Positions 50,725 to 60,414 of a DNA stretch of 64,000 nt are shown one piece after another. Position 1 is the stretch's first letter, and every line of letters begins with the position of its first letter. A program made the translations under genes and the position numbers. This DNA is from Nitrobacteraceae bacterium AZCC 1564 (GTDB taxonomy: Bacteria > Pseudomonadota > Alphaproteobacteria > Rhizobiales > Xanthobacteraceae), in contig JBAGRR010000001.1 in the NCBI GenBank assembly GCA_036924835.1, positions 4,479,001 to 4,543,000 of the forward strand, read 5' to 3'. A model generated the notes under the pieces. It did not search any database. It was not told where the DNA came from and saw only the letters and a list, made by a program, of their open reading frames with translations.

Positions 50725-52344
50725 TCAGTCAGCCTTGTCGATGTTCCAGAAAACTGGCGTTGCAGGACCATCCACCACGCCGGTCAGATCCTTCCGCCAG
50801 GCGGCTGGCGTAACGTACTGACCGAGGGGCAGATAGAACACCTCATCGTAGGTGTGTTTCTGGATTTCAACGGCCAGCTTCTTCTGTTCTTCGAGCGAGG
50901 TTGCGCGGGCAAATGCATCGCGTAGTTGCTCCATCTTGGCGTCTGTCGGCCATCCGAACCAGCCGCCATTCTTGCCCTTGCCGTTGAGGGTTACGTGAGC
51001 GATCGGATTCAGGATTTCAGGCCCGGCCCAGTTCGTGAAGAACATGTTCCAGCCGCCTTCCTTCGGTGGCTTCTGGCTGGCGCGGCGGGTCACGACGGTT
51101 TGCCAGTCGGTTGACTGCAGGTCGACCTTGAAGCCGGCGTCACGCAGCAACTGAGCGGCGACGACCGGTTGCGCTTTGAGGGTGACGACGTCGGTCGGTG
51201 CCATGATGACGATCGGCGTGCCATCGTAGCCGGATTCGGCCAGTAGCTTCTTGGCTTCCGCCATGCCGTTGCCCTTCACCAAGGACTCTGAACCGACATC
51301 GGTTTCGAACGGACCGCCGCAGCCGAAAATCGCGCCGCAGATCTTGTAGTACTTCGGATTGCCGACGAGCGCGTCGAGCACGTCCTTCTGACGCATTGCC
51401 AGCAGCGCAGCGCGACGCACCTTCACGTTATCGAAGGGTGGATAGAGGAAGTTCATGCGACCGAGAGTCTGGAAGCCGAGCTGGCTCAAAACCTTGATCT
51501 CGATCTCCTTGTCGTTGGCCAATATCGGGACAAGATCGAATGACGGATTCTCTATGAAGTCGATATCGCCGGACTGCAGCGCGTTCACCGCGGTCTGCGC
51601 ATCGGGCATCGTCACCCACTCGACACGGTCGACTTTGACCACCTTGCCACCGGACGTCCAGTTCGGCGGCTCCTTGCGCGGGATGTAGTCCGTGTTCTTG
51701 ACATAAACGGCTTTCACGCCGGGTTGGAATTCAGACTGCACGAACTTGAAAGGACCTGAGCCGATCTGCTCAGGGATTGGTGTGCCTTTCGGCGTGTCCG
51801 CAAGACGCTTCGGCATCATGAACGGAACGAGCGATGATGGCTTGCCGATCGATTCCAGAACGAGACCGTAGGGCTCCTTGAGCTTCAGCGTGATGGTCTT
51901 CGCATCGGTGGCTTCCAGGCTCGCGGTAAAGTCCATGAGCTTCTGGCCCATGCCGTCACTTGCGCCCCATCGCTTCAGCGAAGCAACGCAGTCTTCCGCC
52001 GTGACGGGCTTGCCATCATGCCATTTCAGGCCGTCGCGAAGCGTGAATGTATAAGTGAGTTTGTCGTCGGAGACTTTCCAATCCGCCATCTGCGGCCGGA
52101 TCTTGAAATTCGAATCCGTGGCCAGCAGCGTGTCATAAACCATGTAGCCGTGGTCGCGCGTAATGTACGCGGTGGTGAGCAGCGGATCGATCACGCGCAG
52201 ATCGGAATGCATCACAGCTGTGATCGTCTTGGTCTTTGCCAGCGCCATTGTTGGAAGTGCTGCTGCAGCCGCGAAAAGAACGCCGGGCAGAACCCGCTTG
52301 AGTAACGCCGTGGAAGCCCATCCACGCGATTTGAAAAACATCAT
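50725..52344 (-). CDS. Family-5 peptide/nickel-type ABC transporter substrate-binding protein
   Basis: 539 residues with a Sec signal peptide ending in ALA near residue 36. The SBP_bac_5 signature is present: TFTLRDGLKWHDGKPVTAEDCVASLKRWG near residue 95. The rest follows the Dpp/Opp fold with a late AVEIQKHTYDEVFYLPLGQYVTP. It is divergent from the M20 hydrolase (52743) and the Dpp-type membrane and ATPase genes (54134-57650), which lack a binding protein of their own, so it very likely serves them. The ligand could be a peptide or another amide. Confidence 0.92.
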   Translation of the reverse strand: MMFFKSRGWASTALLKRVLPGVLFAAAAALPTMALAKTKTITAVMHSDLRVIDPLLTTAYITRDHGYMVYDTLLATDSNFKIRPQMADWKVSDDKLTYTFTLRDGLKWHDGKPVTAEDCVASLKRWGASDGMGQKLMDFTASLEATDAKTITLKLKEPYGLVLESIGKPSSLVPFMMPKRLADTPKGTPIPEQIGSGPFKFVQSEFQPGVKAVYVKNTDYIPRKEPPNWTSGGKVVKVDRVEWVTMPDAQTAVNALQSGDIDFIENPSFDLVPILANDKEIEIKVLSQLGFQTLGRMNFLYPPFDNVKVRRAALLAMRQKDVLDALVGNPKYYKICGAIFGCGGPFETDVGSESLVKGNGMAEAKKLLAESGYDGTPIVIMAPTDVVTLKAQPVVAAQLLRDAGFKVDLQSTDWQTVVTRRASQKPPKEGGWNMFFTNWAGPEILNPIAHVTLNGKGKNGGWFGWPTDAKMEQLRDAFARATSLEEQKKLAVEIQKHTYDEVFYLPLGQYVTPAAWRKDLTGVVDGPATPVFWNIDKAD

Positions 52345-52563
52345 GTCGCTCCTGACTTTAAACTGATCACCACGCGATGATTACTTGTGCACTCCGACGA
52401 ATAATTAAGCGTCCTTTGACGAACTAAGCCGTTGTCAGCTTGTCGATTTTTAAGATTTGCATCAAGCGATCGAACCGTCAACGTGGTTTTCATTTTGACT
52501 CAGCGGCCGAACTTGCATCAGATGTGTTGTCCGCATGTCGTGATGCGGTGAGAACAAGAAACG
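52345..52563. other. Divergent upstream region of the peptide-binding protein
   Basis: This part of the 398-base gap between the divergent genes at 52344 and 52743 has no gene I can support. It is AT-rich around 52400-52460 and should hold the promoter of the binding-protein gene; no clear -35/-10 boxes were found. The remaining part is filled by hairpins E10 and E11. Confidence 0.4.
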
Positions 52564-52639
52564 CTAGTGTCCCGATTCCGAAGTTCGCATTATTTCGCTG
52601 CACTCTTCGTTTGCGAACTTCGGGATCGAAGGACACTAG
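52564..52639. repeat. Long hairpin element E10
   Basis: Outer arms CTAGTGTCC (52564-52572) and GGACACTAG (52631-52639), inner 16-bp arms CGATTCCGAAGTTCGC (52573-52588) and 52613-52628 with one G-T type mismatch, AA bulge on the right, loop 24 nt. Stem close to E8 and E12, loop different. Confidence 0.92.
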
Positions 52640-52651
52640 CAAGTTATTAAG

Positions 52652-52729
52652 CTAGTGTGGCTTTGGTTCAGAAGTCCGCATTCCAGACTCGCCGCACGAA
52701 TGATGCGGACTTCTGAACCGCCACACTAG
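52652..52729. repeat. Long hairpin element E11
   Basis: Outer arms CTAGTGTGGC (52652-52661) and GCCACACTAG (52720-52729), TTT bulge on the left, inner 17-bp arms 52665-52681 and 52703-52719, loop 21 nt. It ends directly before the ribosome site AAAGGA of the M20 gene, so it lies in the 5' leader or over its promoter. Nearly identical to E9. Confidence 0.93.
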
Positions 52730-52742
52730 AAAGGAACATCCC

Positions 52743-53876
52743 TTGATCAATGTAGCTTCACTCCCGTTCGACGTTGAAACGATGTTGCAGGGCCTGCGCC
52801 CATGGATCGAATGCGAAAGCCCGACATGGGATGCGGCTGCTGTGGATCGCATGCTCGCACTTGCAGCACGCGATATGGCGATCGCAGGAGCTTCGATCGA
52901 ATGCATTGCGGGTCGCCAAGGCTTCGGTGGATGTGTTCGTGCGCGGTTTCCTCATCCGCGGCAGGGCGAGCCCGGTATTCTGATCGCGGGCCACATGGAC
53001 ACGGTGCATCCGGTCGGCACGCTGCAAAAGCTGCCGTGGCGCCGCGAAGGCAACAAATGCTACGGGCCCGGCATTCTCGATATGAAGGGCGGCAATTTCA
53101 TCTCGCTCGAAGCTATCCGCCAATTGCAAAAGGCAGCGGTTGCGACGCCGTTGCCGATTACCGTCTTGTTCACGCCGGATGAAGAAGTCGGCACGCCGAG
53201 CACGCGCGACGTCATCGAAGCTGAAGCCGCGCGCAACAAATATGTCCTCGTGCCCGAACCTGCGTTCAAGAACGCTGGCGTGACGACGGGCCGTTATGCG
53301 ATTGCCCGTTTCAATCTGGAAGCCGTTGGTAAGCCGAGCCACGCGGGCGCGACGCTCGCCGCGGGACGATCGGCTATTCGTGAGATGGCGAAGCAAATCC
53401 TGACCATCGATGGCATGACGAGCGAAGATTGCACCTTCAGCGTCGGCATTGTGCACGGCGGACAATGGGTGAACTGCGTGTCGTCGGTTTGCCATGGCGA
53501 GGCGCTCAGCATGGCGAAACGTCAGGAAGATCTCGATCGCGGTGTTGAACGTATGCTCGCGCTGTCCGGCACGTCCAATGACGTGACATTCACCGTGACA
53601 CGCGGTGTGACGCGTCCGGTCTGGGAGCCGAGCGCCGGTACCATGGCGCTCTATGAGAAGGCGCGGGCGATTGGAAAGTCACTTGGTCTCGATTTGATCC
53701 ACGGCAGCTCGGGCGGTGGTTCCGACGGCAATTTCACCGGCGCGATGGGAATTCCGACCCTCGACAGCCTGGGTGTTCGCGGAGCCGATTACCACACGCT
53801 CAACGAACACATTGAGGTCGACAGTCTTGTTGAGCGCGGCCGCCTGATGGCCGGACTTCTGGCTACGCTCGATTAA
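52743..53876 (+). CDS. M20-family metallopeptidase (ArgE/CPG2-like)
   Basis: 377 residues starting with TTG at 52743 behind AAAGGAAC. Metal-site motifs: AGHMDTVHPVG (His and the invariant Asp) near residue 85, GPGILDMKGG (bridging Asp) near residue 113, TPDEEVGTPSTR (base Glu-Glu) near residue 147, and a C-terminal HTLNEHIE. A lid domain with KPSHAGATLAAGRSA sits between. It removes an acyl or amino-acid group from an amide in the cytoplasm. It opens the peptide-uptake region and lies opposite the binding protein. Confidence 0.9.
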   Translation: MINVASLPFDVETMLQGLRPWIECESPTWDAAAVDRMLALAARDMAIAGASIECIAGRQGFGGCVRARFPHPRQGEPGILIAGHMDTVHPVGTLQKLPWRREGNKCYGPGILDMKGGNFISLEAIRQLQKAAVATPLPITVLFTPDEEVGTPSTRDVIEAEAARNKYVLVPEPAFKNAGVTTGRYAIARFNLEAVGKPSHAGATLAAGRSAIREMAKQILTIDGMTSEDCTFSVGIVHGGQWVNCVSSVCHGEALSMAKRQEDLDRGVERMLALSGTSNDVTFTVTRGVTRPVWEPSAGTMALYEKARAIGKSLGLDLIHGSSGGGSDGNFTGAMGIPTLDSLGVRGADYHTLNEHIEVDSLVERGRLMAGLLATLD

Positions 53877-53909
53877 GCTGGTCGCCGGTGAGGCTGTTGT
53901 CGAAACCAG

Positions 53910-53933
53910 CAGACTGGCTCGCAGGCCAGTCTG
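53910..53933 (+). terminator. Hairpin terminator after M20 gene
   Basis: CAGACTGGC (53910-53918) and GCCAGTCTG (53925-53933) pair perfectly with a 6-nt loop and are followed by TTGTGC, 33 nt after the M20 stop. It separates the M20 gene from the permease operon. Confidence 0.55.
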
Positions 53934-54009
53934 TTGTGCGCTGCATGCGTGGCACCTCTGCCTTGTGCCCGTGTGGCTTGCGAAACTGGGATTGCTGGCA
54001 CGGGTCTTG

Positions 54010-54024
54010 CTGACAATTTGTCAG
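54010..54024. promoter_or_regulatory. Palindrome CTGACAA-T-TTGTCAG
   Basis: A perfect 15-bp palindrome in the 257-base gap before the permease operon. The TTGTC/GACAA arms recall operators of FCD-type GntR proteins. Candidate operator only. Confidence 0.45.
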
Positions 54025-54080
54025 AGTTCGCAAGCAAAGAGCAGGTGTTAAAGGTGAGTGTGGACGGGCAGAGTCAATTC

Positions 54081-54096
54081 ATTGGCCTCGGCCAAT
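54081..54096. promoter_or_regulatory. Palindrome ATTGGCC-TC-GGCCAAT
   Basis: A 7+2+7 palindrome 37 bp before the ATG of the first permease gene, followed by AGAGG ribosome site. Position suits a repressor site at or after the transcription start. No family assigned. Confidence 0.4.
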
Positions 54097-54133
54097 AGCT
54101 TTCTTAGGGTGGGCGAATAACCGAAGAGGTCCA

Positions 54134-55075
54134 ATGTTCGGATATCTTGTGCGCCGCATATTTGCAGCCATCCCGGTCATGGGTGTGGTTGCGGTGTTTG
54201 TGTTCCTGTTGTTGCGTCTGACACCGGGAGATCCCGCAGCCATTATCGCCGGCGACAATGCGACACCCGAACAGCTTGAGAGAATTCGCACTTCACTGGG
54301 GTTAAACGAGCCGATCTATACCCAGTTCATCACCTGGATCGGCAAGGTGCTCCACGGCGATTTCGGGACCTCGCTGATCTCCAACGTTCCGGTCATGACT
54401 ATGATCGGACAGCGTATCGAACCGACGATCAGTATCGCGTTGTCCACCATCACGCTTGCGATCATCATCGCTGTGCCGCTCGGCGTCATCGCCGCGTGGA
54501 AGCATGGCACCTGGATAGATCGCTTTGTGATGGGTCTTTCGGTTCTCGGCTTTTCCGTGCCGGTGTTCGTCGTCGGGTATGTGCTCATCCAGGTTTTTGC
54601 CATCGATCTGCGGTGGGTGCCGGTGCAGGGCTTTCGCAGCATCACGCGCGGGTTTGGGCCGTTCTTCGAGCGCGCCATCCTGCCGACGCTTGCGCTGTCA
54701 TTCATCTATATCGCGTTGATCGCGCGCATGACGCGGGCATCGATGCTTGATGTGCTCGGCGAAGACTATGTGCGGACCGCGCGGGCGAAGGGCATCGCGG
54801 AACGTGCCGTCCTGCTGAAGCATGCGCTGAGGAATGCCGCCGTTCCGATCATCACGGTGATCGGCACCGGCTTCGCACTTTTGATTTCCGGCGTTGTCGT
54901 GACAGAGAGCGTCTTCAATTTGCCAGGCATCGGGCGGCTGACGGTCGATGCCGTGCTGGCGCGGGACTATCCCGTCATTCAAGCCATGATTCTTTTAACG
55001 AGCGGGCTTTACGTAGCGATCAATCTCTTGATCGACGTCGCCTATACAATCCTTGACCCGAGGATCCGTTACTGA
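54134..55075 (+). CDS. Peptide-type ABC transporter permease (DppB family)
   Basis: 313 residues, six membrane helices. The DppB/OppB signatures are MFGYLVRRIFAAIPVMGVVAVFVFLLLRLTPGDPA at the N-terminus and the permease loop EDYVRTARAKGIAERAVLLKHALRNAAVPIITV near residue 215. AGAGG precedes the ATG. Its stop overlaps the next start (TGATG). It makes the channel for the binding protein at 50725. Confidence 0.94.
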   Translation: MFGYLVRRIFAAIPVMGVVAVFVFLLLRLTPGDPAAIIAGDNATPEQLERIRTSLGLNEPIYTQFITWIGKVLHGDFGTSLISNVPVMTMIGQRIEPTISIALSTITLAIIIAVPLGVIAAWKHGTWIDRFVMGLSVLGFSVPVFVVGYVLIQVFAIDLRWVPVQGFRSITRGFGPFFERAILPTLALSFIYIALIARMTRASMLDVLGEDYVRTARAKGIAERAVLLKHALRNAAVPIITVIGTGFALLISGVVVTESVFNLPGIGRLTVDAVLARDYPVIQAMILLTSGLYVAINLLIDVAYTILDPRIRY

Positions 55076-55968
55076 TGGCGATGGAATCTCTTGAACAGTC
55101 CACGCTCGCTTTTGAAGCCCGGAAACCGGGTTCGAAGCTGAAATTTCTGACGTCGAGCCCGATCATTGCTCTTGCTGCCACATGTCTGGCGCTGGTCATT
55201 GCTGCAGCGGTTTTTGCGCCATGGCTTGCGCCTCATGATCCGCAGCAACTTGCGCCTGCGTTGCGCTTGAAGCCGCCCAGCGAGACTTTTCCGCTCGGCA
55301 CGGATGCTTATGGCCGGGATTTGCTGTCCCGCGTGCTTTATGGCGGGCGGATCTCGCTGGTCATCGGTTTGGGCTCTGCCATCATCAGTATCGCCATCGG
55401 TTTGCTGATCGGGCTTGTGTCCGGCTTCTTCAAATGGGTCGACGCGATCGTCATGCGGATCATGGATGGCTTGATGGCGATCCCCAGCATCCTGCTCGCC
55501 ATTGCGGTGGTGTCGCTGTCAGGCGCGAGTCTCAAGACGGTGCTGGTCGCGATCATCATTCCGGAGATTCCGCGCGTCGTCCGTCTGGTGCGTTCGGTGG
55601 TGCTCTCCGCCCGCGAGGAGCCCTATGTGGAGGCCGCCATCGCCATGGGATCGAGCCTGCCGAAAATCCTGTGGCGGCATGTGATGCCGAACACAATCGC
55701 GCCGTTGATCGTGCAGGGGACTTATATTTGTGCGTCGGCAATCTTGATCGAAGCAATCTTGTCGTTCCTGGGCGCGGGCATCAGTCCCGAGACGGCGACC
55801 TGGGGCAACATCATGGCCGAGGGCCGGGCTTACTTTCAGATCAAGCCGTCCCTGATCTTTTGGCCAGGATTGCTACTGTCGATTTCCATCCTGTCCATCA
55901 ATCTTATCGGTGACGCCACGCGCGATGCGCTCGACCCGCGCATGAAACAGCGGGAGAGCGGCAAGTGA
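55075..55968 (+). CDS. Peptide-type ABC transporter permease (DppC family)
   Basis: 297 residues with a cytoplasmic N-terminus and about six membrane helices. DppC landmarks are PHDPQQLAPALRLKPPSETFPLGTDAYGRDLLSRVLYGGRISL near residue 60 and the loop EEPYVEAAIAMGSSLPKILWRHVMPN near residue 180. Its end overlaps the ATPase start by GTGA. Confidence 0.94.
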   Translation: MAMESLEQSTLAFEARKPGSKLKFLTSSPIIALAATCLALVIAAAVFAPWLAPHDPQQLAPALRLKPPSETFPLGTDAYGRDLLSRVLYGGRISLVIGLGSAIISIAIGLLIGLVSGFFKWVDAIVMRIMDGLMAIPSILLAIAVVSLSGASLKTVLVAIIIPEIPRVVRLVRSVVLSAREEPYVEAAIAMGSSLPKILWRHVMPNTIAPLIVQGTYICASAILIEAILSFLGAGISPETATWGNIMAEGRAYFQIKPSLIFWPGLLLSISILSINLIGDATRDALDPRMKQRESGK

Positions 55969-57650
55969 GTGACGTATCTGGTCAACGGGACGACGTCGTC
56001 CTCGATATCCGCAATCTTGTCGTCGCGCTTGGCAAGAAGCCCGGCAGCCGGCGCATTCTCGACGATATCTCGCTGCAGGTGCGTGCCGGCGAGACGGTGT
56101 GCCTGGTCGGCGAAAGCGGATCAGGCAAGTCTGTTACGTCGCTGACCACCATGGGATTGCTGCCGAAGAAAACGCTGTTTCCCGTTGGCGGCAGCATCAA
56201 GCTCGCAGGCGAGGAAATTCTAACCGCGAGTGACCGGCGTTTGCGCCAGTTGCGCGCAACCACTATGGCGATGATCTTTCAGGAGCCGATGACGGCCCTG
56301 AACCCCGTCGTGCACGTTGGCCGTCAGATCGACGAAGTGTTGCGCACGCATACTTCGTATGATGCACGTGAGAGGCGGCGCCGCATTCTAGAGATGATGG
56401 AGCAGGTGCGTTTGCCGGATGTGGAGCGCATCTTTGCGTCCTTTCCGCATCGGCTGTCCGGCGGTCAGCGCCAGCGCATTATGATCGCGATGGCGCTGAT
56501 CCTCGAGCCTAAGCTGCTGATCGCGGACGAGCCTACGACAGCGCTGGACGTGACGACGCAAAAGCAGATCCTGTCGCTGATCCGCGATCTGCAGAAGGAC
56601 CACGGCACGGCGGTGCTCTTCATCACCCACGATATGGGCGTCGTGGCCGAGATTGCCGATCAAGTCGCCGTCATGCGGCACGGGCACATCGTCGAGGGCG
56701 GGCCGCTCAAATCGGTTCTTGAAAAGCCAGTGCAGGATTACACGCGTAACCTGTTGTCTTCGGTGCCGAGCCTTGTCCCACGTCCACCGCGCCCTGAAGT
56801 TGACGCGCCGGTGGTGCTGGATACGACGGAGCTCGGGATGGTCTATCGCGAGAAGGCGATGTTCGGCCGTGGCCGCGAAGTGCAGGCCGCGCAGGATGTG
56901 ACGCTGACGCTTCGAAAGGGGCGAACGCTCGGCATCGTCGGTGAAAGCGGCTCGGGCAAGTCGACCGTCGCGCGATGTATCGTCCGGCTGATCGATCCGA
57001 CATCGGGTGCGATCCGCCTGATGGGGAATGAAATTTCCTTCCTGTCGCGTCGCCTGCTGCAGCCACATCGCAAGCGCATCCAGATGATTTTTCAGGATCC
57101 GTATCGTTCGCTCAATCCGCGTGTCACGGTCGGCGAAACCATTGCCGAAGGCCCCATCAATTTCGGAACACCGCGCAAGGATGCGCTGAAGCGCGCAGGC
57201 GAGCTGCTCGAGCTGGTCGATCTGCCGGCGGATGCCGTGTCGCGTTATCCACATCAGTTTTCCGGCGGGCAGCGGCAACGCATCGCCATTGCGCGCGCGC
57301 TGGCGATGGACCCCGACGTGCTGGTGGCTGACGAGGCAGTATCCGCACTCGACGTCTCAGTACAGGCGCAGGTGCTCGATCTGCTTGACGATGTGCAGAA
57401 ACGTCTCGGCATCGCCATTCTGTTCATCACCCACGATCTTCGCGTTGCGGCGCAGATTTGCGACGACGTTATGGTGATGCAGCACGGCAAGATCGTCGAG
57501 CAGGGACCCGCAGCGGACATTCTGACCAGTCCACAACAGGCATACACGCGACAATTATTGGACGCAGCCCCGGGCAGGGACTGGGACTTTGCCAATTTTC
57601 GGCCTATTGTCGGCGTCTCGCCGCAAGGACCATCCGCTTCCGCGATGTGA
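55965..57650 (+). CDS. Fused double ATP-binding protein of the peptide ABC transporter (DppD-DppF)
   Basis: 561 residues joining two complete nucleotide-binding domains. The first has Walker A GESGSGKS near residue 50, signature [15 protein letters not shown] and Walker [14 protein letters not shown]; the second has Walker [10 protein letters not shown] near residue 327, signature [15 protein letters not shown] and Walker [14 protein letters not shown]. Each is followed by the oligopeptide-type C-terminal extension ([27 protein letters not shown]). GTG start. Fusion of D and F subunits is common in proteobacterial glutathione and peptide importers (GsiA type). Confidence 0.95.
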   Translation: MSDVSGQRDDVVLDIRNLVVALGKKPGSRRILDDISLQVRAGETVCLVGESGSGKSVTSLTTMGLLPKKTLFPVGGSIKLAGEEILTASDRRLRQLRATTMAMIFQEPMTALNPVVHVGRQIDEVLRTHTSYDARERRRRILEMMEQVRLPDVERIFASFPHRLSGGQRQRIMIAMALILEPKLLIADEPTTALDVTTQKQILSLIRDLQKDHGTAVLFITHDMGVVAEIADQVAVMRHGHIVEGGPLKSVLEKPVQDYTRNLLSSVPSLVPRPPRPEVDAPVVLDTTELGMVYREKAMFGRGREVQAAQDVTLTLRKGRTLGIVGESGSGKSTVARCIVRLIDPTSGAIRLMGNEISFLSRRLLQPHRKRIQMIFQDPYRSLNPRVTVGETIAEGPINFGTPRKDALKRAGELLELVDLPADAVSRYPHQFSGGQRQRIAIARALAMDPDVLVADEAVSALDVSVQAQVLDLLDDVQKRLGIAILFITHDLRVAAQICDDVMVMQHGKIVEQGPAADILTSPQQAYTRQLLDAAPGRDWDFANFRPIVGVSPQGPSASAM

Positions 57651-57668
57651 ATTCAGGCAAATATAAAG

Positions 57669-59222
57669 ATGACCCGCATCGCTGTTGGTGGATTTCTCCA
57701 CGAGACCAATACCTTTGCGCCGACAAAGGCCACGTACCAGGACTTCGTGAACGGCGGCGGCTGGCCCGCGATGTCCAAAGGGGCAGAGCTGCTGAAGGCC
57801 ACGCACAATATCAATGTCGGCATGTCCGGCTTCGTGGCTGAGGCCGAGAAGGCGGGCTGGGAACTGGTGCCGACCGTCTGGTGCGCCGCAAGTCCTTCCG
57901 CGCATGTGCGCGAGGATGCCTATGAGTGCGTCGCCGCAATGATCGTCGACGGCATTGCCGCCGCAGGCGATCTCGACGGTGTCTATCTCGATCTGCACGG
58001 CGCGATGGTCACAGAGCATCTCGATGACGGTGAGGGTGAAATCCTGGCGCGCGTGCGCAAGGTGATTGGTATGGATCTGGCGCTGGTGGTCAGCCTCGAT
58101 CTTCATGCCAACGTCACACCGGCCATGGTGGAGCATGCGGATGCGCTGATCGCATACCGCACCTATCCGCACATCGACATGGCCGACACCGGCCGCGCGG
58201 CTGCGCGGCACATGGCGTTGCTGCTGCGATCTCGTCAGCGCTTTGCGAAAGCTTTCCGGCAATTGCCCTTCCTGATGCCGATCAGCTGGCAATGCACCGA
58301 CATCGAGCCATGCAAGAGCATCTACAAAAGGCTTGCAGCGCTTGAGTCCGAGAATGTCCCGACGCTCTCTTTCGCGCCGGGTTTTCCAGCGGCGGACTTC
58401 CCCGATTGTGCACCTGCCGTTTTTGCTTACGGAAAGACCCAGGCCGATGCGGATGCGGCTGCTGATACCATTGCGGCGCTCGTCGCATCTCACGAAACCG
58501 ACTTCGACGGACGGATTTTCACACCGGATGAAGGCGTGCGCCACGCTATGAACGTTGCGATGCGTGCGCGTAAGCCCGTCGTCATTGCCGATACGCAGGA
58601 CAATCCCGGAGCAGGCGGTGACTCAGATACCACGGGCATGCTTCGTGCGCTGCTGTCCAATGGCGCGACGAAGGCCGCCATTGGCGTGATCGTCGATCCG
58701 GAATCGGCTGATGCCGCTCACGCCGCGGGGAAGGGCAAGACCATCACACTCGCGCTGGGTGGCAAGTCCGGCATTCCAGGCGATGCGCCGTTTCAAGGCG
58801 ACTTCATCGTTGAAACGCTTTCGGATGGCCGCTTCATTGCGCCGGGACCTTATTTCGGCGGCAGTCAGATGGATCTTGGTCGCTCGGCTTGCCTGCGCAT
58901 TGGTGATGTTCGGATCGTCGTCGGATCGCGCAAGGCGCAGCTTGCCGATCAGGCGATGTTCCGTTTCGTCGGGATCGAGCCAACCGAGCAGTCGATCCTT
59001 GTCAACAAAAGCTCGGTGCACTTCCGTGCCGACTTCGATCCGATCGCGGAGGAGATCATCGTCTGCGCCGCGCCCGGAGCAATGCCGGCCGACACCGCGG
59101 CTTTGCCGTGGACGCGGCTGCGTCCGCACATGCGTATCAAGCCGAATGGTCCGACATTCGCTGAAATCAGTAAAACCTCAAAAACTTGCAACGACAGAAC
59201 GGGATCGCCCACCCATGCCTAA
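57669..59222 (+). CDS. M81-family metallopeptidase (microcystinase C/MlrC-like)
   Basis: 517 residues of the two-domain MlrC family: GGFLHETNTFAPTKATYQDF at the N-terminus, GVYLDLHGAMVTEHLDDGEGE near residue 105, SLDLHANVTPAMVEHADALIAYRTYPHIDMADTG near residue 140 with the likely zinc residues, and a C-terminal domain from about residue 300 (DTQDNPGAGGDSDTTGMLRALL). MlrC cuts linear peptides from microcystin breakdown, but most relatives have other, unknown amide substrates. It follows the ABC transporter by 18 nt and overlaps the next M20 gene by 8 nt, forming an uptake-and-hydrolysis unit. Confidence 0.9.
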   Translation: MTRIAVGGFLHETNTFAPTKATYQDFVNGGGWPAMSKGAELLKATHNINVGMSGFVAEAEKAGWELVPTVWCAASPSAHVREDAYECVAAMIVDGIAAAGDLDGVYLDLHGAMVTEHLDDGEGEILARVRKVIGMDLALVVSLDLHANVTPAMVEHADALIAYRTYPHIDMADTGRAAARHMALLLRSRQRFAKAFRQLPFLMPISWQCTDIEPCKSIYKRLAALESENVPTLSFAPGFPAADFPDCAPAVFAYGKTQADADAAADTIAALVASHETDFDGRIFTPDEGVRHAMNVAMRARKPVVIADTQDNPGAGGDSDTTGMLRALLSNGATKAAIGVIVDPESADAAHAAGKGKTITLALGGKSGIPGDAPFQGDFIVETLSDGRFIAPGPYFGGSQMDLGRSACLRIGDVRIVVGSRKAQLADQAMFRFVGIEPTEQSILVNKSSVHFRADFDPIAEEIIVCAAPGAMPADTAALPWTRLRPHMRIKPNGPTFAEISKTSKTCNDRTGSPTHA

Positions 59223-60384
59223 TATCGAATTGATCGACAGCTACGCCGACGAGCTCACCGCCATTCGCCGTGACATTCACGCGCATCCTGAGATTGGTTT
59301 CGAAGAGCATCGCACATCGGGCATCGTCGCCGAGAAGCTGCAGCAGTGGGGCATTGAAGTGCATCGCGGCCTCGGCGGCACTGGCGTTGTCGGTCTCTTG
59401 AAGGGCAAGGGTAATGGCACCAAGCGCATCGGTCTTCGCGCCGATATGGATGCGCTGCCGATGGAAGAGAAAACCAACCTGAAGTGGCGTTCGACCATTC
59501 CGAACCGTTTCCATGGCTGCGGCCATGACGGTCACACCACCATTCTGCTCGGCACAGCGCGCTATCTTGCCGAGACGCGCAACTTCGACGGCACCGTGGC
59601 TTTCATCTTCCAGCCGGCGGAGGAAGGTCTCGGCGGCGCCCGCGCCATGCTGAACGATGGTTTGTTCGACAAGTTTCCGTGCGATGAAGTCTACGGACTC
59701 CACAATGCGCCGGACCTCGATCCGCGTCAGGTCGCGATCTTCCCAGGCCCGGGCATGGCAGGCGCCGATTTCTTCGACATCACGATCACCGGCTACGGCA
59801 GCCACGGCGCGATGCCGGAGCGATCGAAGGACCCGGTGGTGATCGCCATGACGCTGGGCCAGGCGCTGCAGTCCATCGTCAGCCGCAACGTCGATCCGCT
59901 GCAGTCGGCGGTGCTGTCGATCACGCAGATCCATGCGGGCTCTGCCTACAATGTGATTCCGAACGAAGCGAAGCTTGCGGGCACCGTCCGTGCGTTCTCG
60001 GATGTTGTGCGCAATCAGATCCGCGACCGCATGCGCACGATTGCAGCAGGTATGGCGGCGGCGTTCCAGGTCGAGATCAATGTCGATATCCGCGACATCT
60101 TCTCGGTGCTGATCAATCACGAAGAGCATTCGGCAGCGGTGGCCGATGTCGCGCGCGAGATCGTTGGCAACGAGAACGTGCTGACCGCGTCACGGCCGAA
60201 GATGGGCAGCGAGGATTTCGCCGACATGCTGCTCGCGGTGCCGGGGGCGTATTTCTGGCTCGGCCACGAGGGCTCTGTCCCCGTGCATAACCCGGGCTTC
60301 GTTCTCGACGATGCCATCCTGCCGGTGGGCGCCAGCCTGTTCTCGCGGATCATCGAGACCCGCCTGCCGTTGGCTGCGGCTTAA
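59215..60384 (+). CDS. M20D-family amidohydrolase (hippurate hydrolase/IAA-amino acid hydrolase-like)
   Basis: 389 residues from the ATG at 59215; the frame is open much further upstream but only within the M81 gene. Motifs of the M20D group: DIHAHPEIGFEEHRTS near residue 19, RADMDALPM, GCGHDGHTT (metal Cys-x-His-Asp-x-His) near residue 102, FIFQPAEEGLGGARAM near residue 133, and ITGYGSHGAMPERSKDPV in the lid domain. Members cleave N-acyl amino acids such as hippurate or indoleacetyl-amino acids. Last gene of the transporter operon. Confidence 0.93.
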   Translation: MPNIELIDSYADELTAIRRDIHAHPEIGFEEHRTSGIVAEKLQQWGIEVHRGLGGTGVVGLLKGKGNGTKRIGLRADMDALPMEEKTNLKWRSTIPNRFHGCGHDGHTTILLGTARYLAETRNFDGTVAFIFQPAEEGLGGARAMLNDGLFDKFPCDEVYGLHNAPDLDPRQVAIFPGPGMAGADFFDITITGYGSHGAMPERSKDPVVIAMTLGQALQSIVSRNVDPLQSAVLSITQIHAGSAYNVIPNEAKLAGTVRAFSDVVRNQIRDRMRTIAAGMAAAFQVEINVDIRDIFSVLINHEEHSAAVADVAREIVGNENVLTASRPKMGSEDFADMLLAVPGAYFWLGHEGSVPVHNPGFVLDDAILPVGASLFSRIIETRLPLAAA

Positions 60385-60414
60385 CATCTATCGACGATGT
60401 ACCGGCGTTCGCGG

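Noticed and set aside
58711-59214. N-terminal extension of the M20D amidohydrolase into the M81 gene
   Set aside because: The upstream 168 codons lie wholly within the M81 gene; the ATG at 59215 starts directly at the conserved M20D N-terminus.
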